From NCBI GenBank assembly GCA_044375455.1, contig JBILMQ010000107.1, forward strand, positions 1 to 10,417: a stretch of DNA of 10,417 bases. Reading direction: 5' to 3'. The translations under genes and the position numbers were made by a program. The notes beneath the pieces are model-generated. The model was not told where the DNA came from. It saw nothing but the letters and a program-made list of their open reading frames with translations, and did no database searches. Each line of letters begins with the position of its first letter. The first letter of the stretch is position 1. Positions 1 to 6,450 of the stretch are shown here, piece after piece. The DNA comes from JBEIHX01 sp044375455. GTDB taxonomy: Bacteria > Pseudomonadota > Alphaproteobacteria > Caulobacterales > Aquidulcibacteraceae.

Positions 1-113
1 CTCCCTTTCGATCAACATGGCGGTGAGCGCCATGACCGGCGAAACGCATAAGGCGAGGTCCGCATCGGCCGAGACGTCGGAACAGATGCGGGCCTCGTCG
101 CAGCCGGGCGCAG

Positions 114-155
114 GAGGTCGGGCGCACGAGGTCGGGCGCACACGGTCGGGCGGCT
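114..155. repeat. 14-bp tandem repeat, about three copies
   Basis: Unit GAGGTCGGGCGCAC occurs perfectly at 114-127 and 128-141. A degenerate third copy (ACGGTCGGGCGGCT) follows at 142-155. The unit is not a multiple of three and lies outside any supported gene. It looks like a slippage-generated minisatellite; no function is visible. Confidence 0.75.
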
Positions 156-256
156 TGGGTCTCGCCCCCTCACAGTTAGGCCGCGTCGGGCGACAGGGGC
201 GCTTCTGGCGAAGCCAGCGCTGATCAATGTTTGGTCCCTTCCGCTCCTGTCCGCAC

Positions 257-331
257 CGCCCCGGACACTTGCACCCCGAACATTTGCACCCCGGACATTT
301 GCACCCCGGACATTTGCACCCCGGACATTTG
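257..331. repeat. 15-bp tandem repeat array, five copies
   Basis: Unit CACCCCGGACATTTG is perfect at 287-301, 302-316 and 317-331. It has one change at 272-286 (CCGAAC) and is degenerate at 257-271. Copies at the right end are identical while those at the left are diverged, as expected from recent expansion at one end. Because 15 is a multiple of three, the array keeps one frame open (CTPDI repeats), but that frame has no other sign of coding. The core CCGGACATTTG recurs once, inverted, at 4276-4286 downstream of ugd. Confidence 0.85.
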
Positions 332-500
332 CCCAGCCGCACGCGACTGCGCGGTTCCGGCCGGGGCGGTTGTCCCCTCAACTAGCTTGAAGCCGTTTGT
401 GAGCCAGGCTTCAAGCCTTGCGGCCGCACGGGCGCGAAAGCCGCCGGATTGCACCAAAACCTCGTCGCGCCGGCCGCGCAGCGGTGCTAGACGCTTGCCA

Positions 501-1154
501 ATGCCCTCGGCGCCGGACTTCGTCTTCTACCCGCTCGCGGCGGCTCTTGCCGCAGGCCTCACCATTGCGTCGCTCGGCGCGGGCGCAGCGCGTTTCCCAA
601 CCGGACCAATGGGCGCCGGTCGGACTGATCCGGTGGTTCTGGCTGTGGAAGGCCGCGATCTCGCCCGCTTCGTGGCTGGTCCTCGCGACGTGGTCGAGCT
701 CCGGTCTGAGACGGGCCAGCCCCTGCTCCTGCGCGTCACCGGGGTCAAGCGCGAGCGGGCCGCCGCCACGCCGACACAGACCGCCCATCTGCGCCTCGGG
801 CCGGACCTCGAAGCTGCATACGGCGGCAAGGCCGTGCGCGTCACCATCACCGCGCGCGCCGCGACAGACGCGCCTGCACCTTTCTTCAAGGCCGGATACG
901 CCGCAGCCACGGGCGCGGACTCTGGCTGGACGGAGTTTCCCCTGACCAGCACGTTTCAGGACTACGCGTTCGAGTACCGCCCGCCGCAGGCCAATCCTGA
1001 AGACCTTGGTCTTGACTTTGTCGGCATCATGCCTGACCCGAGCGGCGGCGGCCGCGCGGTCGAGATCCGCAGGATCGTGTTTGACGCCCGGGTGCAGAAG
1101 CCGGCGCTGGCGCCGCCCGACGGGGCGCCCGCGGCGAGGGTGGCGCCGCCATGA
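501..1154 (+). CDS. Membrane-anchored hypothetical protein, probable beta-sandwich (carbohydrate-binding-like) domain
   Basis: I do not recognise a named family. The 217-residue protein starts with a short N-terminus and one hydrophobic segment (about residues 7-29, rich in Ala, Leu and Gly). That segment could be an uncleaved anchor or signal, placing the rest in the periplasm. Residues 45-197 alternate short beta-like stretches. They include W143, F146, F152, Y155, F157, the block LDFVGIMPD (171-179), and a final strand VEIRRIVFDAR (187-197). This spacing of aromatics before a closing strand resembles jelly-roll carbohydrate-binding modules. The C-terminus (198-217) is a Pro/Ala-rich tail. 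I chose ATG 501 because it directly precedes the hydrophobic segment and excludes the low-complexity repeat translation upstream; no strong Shine-Dalgarno supports it. The stop overlaps the kdsD start (ATGA), implying coupled translation and a role linked to surface polysaccharide. The function itself is inference. Confidence 0.75.
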   Translation: MPSAPDFVFYPLAAALAAGLTIASLGAGAARFPTGPMGAGRTDPVVLAVEGRDLARFVAGPRDVVELRSETGQPLLLRVTGVKRERAAATPTQTAHLRLGPDLEAAYGGKAVRVTITARAATDAPAPFFKAGYAAATGADSGWTEFPLTSTFQDYAFEYRPPQANPEDLGLDFVGIMPDPSGGGRAVEIRRIVFDARVQKPALAPPDGAPAARVAPP

Positions 1155-2143
1155 ACAGCCCCGCCGATGACGCCGCCGAGACTGGCGGTGTCGATGTCAG
1201 GACCGTCGCCGCACGGGTGCTTGCCCTTGAGGCTCGGGCGCTCGCCGACTTCGCCGCCGCTCCGCCGCCGCGGTTGGCTGAGGCCGTCGCGCTGATCGCA
1301 GGTCTCGCCGGGCGGGTGATCGTGACCGGGGTGGGCAAGTCCGGCCATGTCGGGCGCAAGATCGCCGCGACACTTGCCTCTACCGGCACACCGGCGAGTT
1401 TCGTGCACCCGACAGAAGCCAGCCATGGCGATCTCGGCATGATCGGCCGCGATGACGCAGTGCTCGCTCTGTCGAAATCCGGCGAGCTCAAAGAAGCGTC
1501 CGATCTGCTGCACTATTGTCGCCGCTTCGGGATCAAGGTGATCGCCATCACCGCCCGCGCCGAGTCAAGCCTGGCGCGCGCCGCCGATATCGTGCTGGCG
1601 CTGCCGGACGCACCGGAGGCCTGCGGCGAGACTTCCGCTCCCACCACCTCCACGACACTGCAGATCGCTCTTGGCGACGCACTTGCGGTTGCCCTTCTTG
1701 AGTCGCGCGGTTTCACCGCGGCCGACTTCAAGGTGTTCCATCCCGGCGGCAAACTCGGCGCCCTGCTGAAGACGGTCGGCGACCTGATGCACGCCGGCGA
1801 TGAAGTGCCGCTCGCGGCCGCTGCAACGCCGATGGCCGATACGCTCTTGATCATGACGCAAAAGCGGTTCGGATGCGTCGGCGTCGTCGATGCGCAGGGG
1901 TGTTTGTCCGGCATCGTGACTGACGGCGATCTGCGCCGCAACATGGGTGCGAATTTGCTTGCGCGCAGCGCCGGTGAGGTGATGACCCGCGCGCCGCGCA
2001 CGGCGCACGTCCGCATGCTCGCCTCACAGGCGCTCAAGCTGATGAATGACACCCGCATCACCGCGCTATTCGTGGTGGATGAGGACATGAAGCCGGTCGG
2101 GATCATCCACGTGCATGATCTTCTGCGCGCCGGCGTGATGTGA
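1151..2143 (+). CDS. kdsD: Arabinose-5-phosphate isomerase (KdsD/KpsF family)
   Basis: Interconverts D-ribulose 5-phosphate and D-arabinose 5-phosphate in the cytoplasm, the first committed step toward Kdo for LPS or capsule. The 330-residue length is normal. An N-terminal SIS isomerase domain (about 40-180) shows GVGKSGHVG (60-68), HPTEASHGDLG (86-96), SKSGE (108-112) and APTTSTT (163-169), with FHPGGKLG at 196-203. By comparison with E. coli KdsD, the catalytic residues K63, E112, E156 and H197 are all present. Two CBS domains follow (about 208-265 and 275-326), containing GIVTDGDLRR and the closing VGIIHVHDLL. ATG 1151 lies in an ATGA overlap with the previous gene, and a GAGGG at 1136-1140 could serve as ribosome-binding site. 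The next gene starts 17 bp after the stop codon. KpsF-type paralogues cannot be separated from KdsD by sequence alone, so the symbol reflects the family reaction. Confidence 0.96.
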   Translation: MNSPADDAAETGGVDVRTVAARVLALEARALADFAAAPPPRLAEAVALIAGLAGRVIVTGVGKSGHVGRKIAATLASTGTPASFVHPTEASHGDLGMIGRDDAVLALSKSGELKEASDLLHYCRRFGIKVIAITARAESSLARAADIVLALPDAPEACGETSAPTTSTTLQIALGDALAVALLESRGFTAADFKVFHPGGKLGALLKTVGDLMHAGDEVPLAAAATPMADTLLIMTQKRFGCVGVVDAQGCLSGIVTDGDLRRNMGANLLARSAGEVMTRAPRTAHVRMLASQALKLMNDTRITALFVVDEDMKPVGIIHVHDLLRAGVM

Positions 2144-2159
2144 CCAAAGGAGCGCGCAT

Positions 2160-2813
2160 ATGAAACTCTTCCTGGATTCTGCAGATGTGCACGAAATCGC
2201 CGCACTCGCAGCGACGGGGCTCATCGACGGCGTCACCACGAACCCGTCCCTGGTGGCAAAGGCCGGACGTCCGCTTCTTGAGGTTCTCAAGGAGATCTGC
2301 GCCGCTGCGCCCGGGCCCGTCTCGGCCGAGGTGGTGGCGACGACGGCCGACGACATGGTGCGCGAAGGCGCCATCCTGCGCCGTGTCGCGGACAATGTTG
2401 TCGTCAAGGCCCCGCTCACCTGGGAAGGGTTGAAGGCGACGCGCCGTCTTGCCGATGATGGCGCGGCGGTCAACGTCACGCTGTGTTTCAGCGCCGCTCA
2501 GGCTCTGCTCGCAGCCAAGGCAGGCGCGGCATATATCTCGCCCTTCATCGGCCGCCTGGACGACACCGGACTCGACGGCATGGAGCTTATCCGCGAGATT
2601 CGCGCGATCTATGACACTTACGGCTTTGAGACCCAGATCCTGGCGGCTTCCATACGCACGGTTGGTCACGTCCGTGACGCCGCGCTTGCGGGCGCCGACT
2701 GCGCCACACTGCCGCCTGCGGTCTTCAGGGCGCTTGCTCACCACCCTCTGACCGATAAAGGCCTCGATGCCTTTCTCGCGGATTGGGCGAGGACCGGCCA
2801 GACCATCGGATGA
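2160..2813 (+). CDS. tal: Transaldolase, small (FSA/TalC-like) subfamily
   Basis: Transfers a dihydroxyacetone unit between sugar phosphates (sedoheptulose 7-phosphate and glyceraldehyde 3-phosphate to erythrose 4-phosphate and fructose 6-phosphate) in the non-oxidative pentose phosphate pathway. The 217-residue length is typical of the short single-barrel subfamily. Visible landmarks are FLDSAD with D6, GVTTNPSL with N28, the Schiff-base lysine K83 in VVVKAPLTWEGLKA, NVTLCFS (105-111) and SPFIGRLDD (127-135). Position 129 is Phe, as in true transaldolases; fructose-6-phosphate aldolases carry Tyr there. I therefore prefer transaldolase over FSA. A strong Shine-Dalgarno AAAGGAG (2146-2152) sits 7 nt before ATG 2160, fixing the start. 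It is closely packed behind kdsD and probably co-transcribed. This would connect ribulose 5-phosphate supply to the isomerase upstream, although the pairing is inference. Confidence 0.95.
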   Translation: MKLFLDSADVHEIAALAATGLIDGVTTNPSLVAKAGRPLLEVLKEICAAAPGPVSAEVVATTADDMVREGAILRRVADNVVVKAPLTWEGLKATRRLADDGAAVNVTLCFSAAQALLAAKAGAAYISPFIGRLDDTGLDGMELIREIRAIYDTYGFETQILAASIRTVGHVRDAALAGADCATLPPAVFRALAHHPLTDKGLDAFLADWARTGQTIG

Positions 2814-2925
2814 GCGCAACGACGGGAACGGCCAGATTGCGCGCCTGCGCTTCAGCCGGGTAAAGACGACGGCGCGTCCGCGCACAGAGCCGGTGGCGGG
2901 ATAGGGCTGGCAGGGAGACAAGGCA

Positions 2926-4245
2926 ATGCACGTGACGATGATCGGGACAGGCTATGTCGGCCTTGTGTCTGGGGCTTGCTTTGCAGATTTCGGCCACGTC
3001 GTAACCTGCGTCGATAAGGACGCCGACAAGATCGCGCGCTTGCAGGCAGGTGAAATGCCGATCTTCGAGCCTGGCCTGGACGTGCTCGTCGCTCGCAATG
3101 TGCGCCAGGGCCGTCTGTCCTTCACCACCGACCCCCAGGCGGCGATCCGGTCGGCCGATGCGGTGTTCATCGCTGTCGGCACGCCGTCTCGGCGCGGCGA
3201 CGGGCACGCCGATCTCTCCTATGTCTACGGCGCGGCTGAGGAGATCGCAGATCTGATGGAGGGCTACACCGTCGTCGTCACCAAGTCGACCGTTCCCGTC
3301 GGAACCGGCGACGAGGTCGAGCGCATTATCCGCGCGCGCAGTCCCGGCGCCGATTTCGCTGTCGTCTCAAACCCTGAGTTCCTGCGCGAAGGCGCGGCCA
3401 TTGAGGACTTCAAGGAGCCTGACCGCGTCGTCGTGGGGGTCCAGGACGAGCGTGCCGAAGCACTGATGCGCGAACTCTATCGTCCGCTCGCCAACGCACC
3501 CATCGTGTTCACCGGGCGGCGCACCAGCGAGCTGATCAAATATGCCGCCAACGGATTTCTGGCGATGAAGATCACTTTCATCAATGAGATGGCGGATTTG
3601 TGCGAGGCCGTCGGCGCCAACGTCCAGGAGGTCGCCAGGGGGATCGGGCTGGACAGTCGCATTGGCCCACGTTTTCTTCAGCCCGGTCCAGGCTATGGCG
3701 GGTCATGCTTTCCGAAGGACACGCTCGCCCTGGTGCGGACTGCCTCAGAAGCTGGCGCGCCGATCCGCCTCATCGAAACCACCGTGCAGATCAACGATAT
3801 CCGCAAGCGCGCCATGGCCGAGAGAATCATCTCCGCCGCCGGAGGCGACGTTCGCGGCAAGACGATCGCTGTGCTGGGGCTTACCTTCAAGCCAGATACG
3901 GACGACATGCGCGATGCACCTGCGCTTGATATCGTGCCTGCACTGCAGGAGGCGGGAGCGGCTGTGCGTGCTTACGACCCGGAGGGCATGCATGAGGCGG
4001 CGCGCTCTTTATCCGGCGTGGTGTTCGCCAGGGACCCTTATGACTGTATCTCTGGGGCTCATGCATTGGCCATCCTGACGGAATGGGACGAGTTTCGCGC
4101 CCTTGACCTTGATCGCGTGAAATCCGGAATGGTTGCGCCGGTCGTTGTTGACCTTCGCAATGTCTACAATCCCGCCGAGATGGCGCAGCAGGGATTTGCC
4201 TATGTGAGCATCGGGCGCCCGGTCGCGGCCCCCGGGCGGACGTAG
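2926..4245 (+). CDS. ugd: UDP-glucose 6-dehydrogenase
   Basis: Oxidises UDP-glucose to UDP-glucuronate with two NAD+ in the cytoplasm, feeding capsule, exopolysaccharide or modified LPS. The 439-residue protein has the normal family layout. The N-terminal Rossmann domain contains GTGYVGL (7-13), D30 after the second strand, and FIAVGTPS (81-88). NPEFLREG (149-156) follows. The central helix contains IKYAANGFLAMKITFINE with K205 and N209. The catalytic cysteine is C261 in GYGGSCFPKD. The C-terminal UDP-binding domain includes LGLTFKPDTDDMRDAP. All key residues are present. GGGAG (2913-2917) stands 8 nt before ATG 2926. A 112-bp spacer separates it from tal, longer than the other gaps in the cluster, so an internal promoter is possible. 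UDP-glucuronate is a precursor of uronic-acid polymers and of UDP-galacturonate, but no glycosyltransferase lies in the window to show its use. Confidence 0.97.
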   Translation: MHVTMIGTGYVGLVSGACFADFGHVVTCVDKDADKIARLQAGEMPIFEPGLDVLVARNVRQGRLSFTTDPQAAIRSADAVFIAVGTPSRRGDGHADLSYVYGAAEEIADLMEGYTVVVTKSTVPVGTGDEVERIIRARSPGADFAVVSNPEFLREGAAIEDFKEPDRVVVGVQDERAEALMRELYRPLANAPIVFTGRRTSELIKYAANGFLAMKITFINEMADLCEAVGANVQEVARGIGLDSRIGPRFLQPGPGYGGSCFPKDTLALVRTASEAGAPIRLIETTVQINDIRKRAMAERIISAAGGDVRGKTIAVLGLTFKPDTDDMRDAPALDIVPALQEAGAAVRAYDPEGMHEAARSLSGVVFARDPYDCISGAHALAILTEWDEFRALDLDRVKSGMVAPVVVDLRNVYNPAEMAQQGFAYVSIGRPVAAPGRT

Positions 4246-4275
4246 TCGCGGGGGCGCCTGAATGGGGCTTCCAAG

Positions 4276-4286
4276 CAAATGTCCGG
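4276..4286 (-). repeat. Solitary inverted copy of the CCGGACATTTG core
   Basis: CAAATGTCCGG here is the exact reverse complement of the 11-bp core CCGGACATTTG found three times in the array at 257-331. It stands alone, 31 bp past the ugd stop. An 11-bp match is unlikely by chance in a 10-kb window, though I looked at many motifs before noticing it. Confidence 0.5.
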
Positions 4287-4327
4287 TTTATCGCGCGGCG
4301 CGCGCCGCGACGGGGTGACTTGGGCGA

Positions 4328-4354
4328 GGGGGCAGGCTGCGTGCCTGCGCCCCC
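4328..4354. terminator. Possible terminator hairpin after ugd
   Basis: GGGGGC and AGGC pair with GCCT and GCCCCC around a TGCGT loop, with a 2-nt bulge in the right arm. The stem is GC-rich, but no T-tract follows on either strand, so it may only be an mRNA-end structure. It runs into the first copy of the 13-bp array. Confidence 0.35.
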
Positions 4355-4410
4355 TGTCCGGATCTCCTGTCCGGATCTCCTGTCCGGATCGCCTGTCCGG
4401 ATCGCCTGTG
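4354..4410. repeat. 13-bp tandem repeat array, four copies plus a partial
   Basis: Copies start at 4354, 4367, 4380 and 4393. The first two are CTGTCCGGATCTC and the next two CTGTCCGGATCGC, followed by a broken fifth (CTGTG) at 4406. The paired base change shows a higher-order duplication history. The complement contains CCGGACA, the core also present in the 15-bp array. The array ends about 20 bp before the ETF-QO stop codon, in its probable 3' region. Confidence 0.85.
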
Positions 4411-4431
4411 CGCGGTCCGATCGGATCAATC

Positions 4432-6108
<1,677 letters not shown>

Positions 6109-6129
6109 TTCCGCCCCCGTAGGCCCACG

Positions 6130-6149
6130 CCCGGCGCTGCCGCGCCGGG
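6130..6149 (-). other. Hairpin in the probable ETF-QO leader
   Basis: CCCGGCGC and GCGCCGGG form a perfect 8-bp stem with a 4-nt loop (TGCC on the plus strand). It lies 22-41 nt upstream of the ETF-QO start codon, just ahead of its Shine-Dalgarno. It could influence translation, or be the 3' end of an upstream transcript. There is no T-run. Confidence 0.4.
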
Positions 6150-6320
6150 GCGCCGAAGTCGCCCGTCATCGCTGCGTACCTAACGCGACCGGGCCGTGCC
6201 GGAAAGGGCGCATGCTGCGCGTGGCCTTCTCATGCGGCCCGAGCGCCGCCGCCTGTGTGCGACCCTCGCCCAGCCTCAAGAGGCCTGCGGGGTGCGGCGC
6301 GCACAGCCGCCAGGACCAAA

Positions 6321-6345
6321 CCGGCACGCTTGAAGGCGTGACCGG
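6321..6345 (-). terminator. Possible intrinsic terminator of divL
   Basis: Read on the minus strand, CCGG and CACGC pair with GCGTG and CCGG around a 6-nt loop, with one bulged base. The stem is followed by TTTGG. It lies about 106 nt past the divL stop. The T-run is short, so termination efficiency is uncertain. Confidence 0.4.
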
Positions 6346-6450
6346 CGCCGCGGTGCGCCGCATCCAGAGGGCTCTGCAGGCGGCAGTGGCGTCAGGCCGC
6401 GCGTGGGGGCTTCGCGTCGGCTGCGCTGGCGTCTGGCAGCCTCCTTGGCA

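Larger units (their letters stand above)
1..500. other. Gene-free leader region upstream of the sugar-precursor operon
   Basis: No frame here reads like a real protein. The open frames are rich in Arg, Ala, Pro and Ser, and one simply translates a tandem repeat into CTPDI pentapeptides. The stretch holds two short tandem arrays (described separately). A weak imperfect hairpin lies at 199-220: GCGC and TGGC arms, a GAA loop and a 3-nt bulge. The operon promoter should lie in this region. GCTAGA at 486-491 resembles the start of a Caulobacter -10, but no -35 sits at a suitable distance, so I do not call it. At the left edge a minus-strand ATG at 33 opens a frame of 11 codons that leaves the window; it is too short to judge. 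Confidence 0.6.
4246..4431. other. Convergent spacer between ugd and the ETF-QO gene
   Basis: This 186-bp spacer separates two genes that converge. It holds an inverted single copy of the 15-bp array core (4276-4286), a perfect 16-bp GC palindrome at 4294-4309, a hairpin at 4328-4354, and a 13-bp tandem array at 4354-4410. A transcription end for both genes is expected here. No T-run follows either stem, so termination by a simple intrinsic terminator is not shown. No gene is seen. Confidence 0.6.
6109..6450. other. Spacer between divL and the ETF-QO gene
   Basis: These 342 bp contain no convincing gene. The frames open here are continuations or shadows of the flanking genes. On the minus strand a 19-codon ORF overlaps the divL stop (TGATG at about 6453-6449) but has no support. 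Two hairpins are seen: 6321-6345, a possible divL terminator, and 6130-6149, just upstream of the ETF-QO start. The ETF-QO promoter should lie here, but I find no close match to TTGAC with GCTANAWC. Confidence 0.55.

Noticed and set aside
1..33. Start of a minus-strand gene (MALTAMLIERE) leaving the window
   Set aside because: Only 11 codons are visible, with no clear ribosome-binding site; cannot be judged.
199..220. Terminator hairpin for a gene to the left
   Set aside because: The stem is interrupted by a 3-nt bulge, no T-run follows, and no gene is seen to end there.
257..331. CRISPR array
   Set aside because: The units are directly contiguous with no spacers and only 15 bp long; no cas genes are present.
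231..500. N-terminal extension of the first gene containing CTPDI pentapeptide repeats
   Set aside because: The extension is only the translation of the 15-bp tandem array plus Arg/Pro-rich sequence. The hydrophobic anchor begins right after ATG 501, so the shorter start is more credible.
486..501. GCTAGA resembling a -10, which would make the first gene leaderless
   Set aside because: Only six of eight consensus bases match and no TTG-type -35 lies 10-14 nt upstream.
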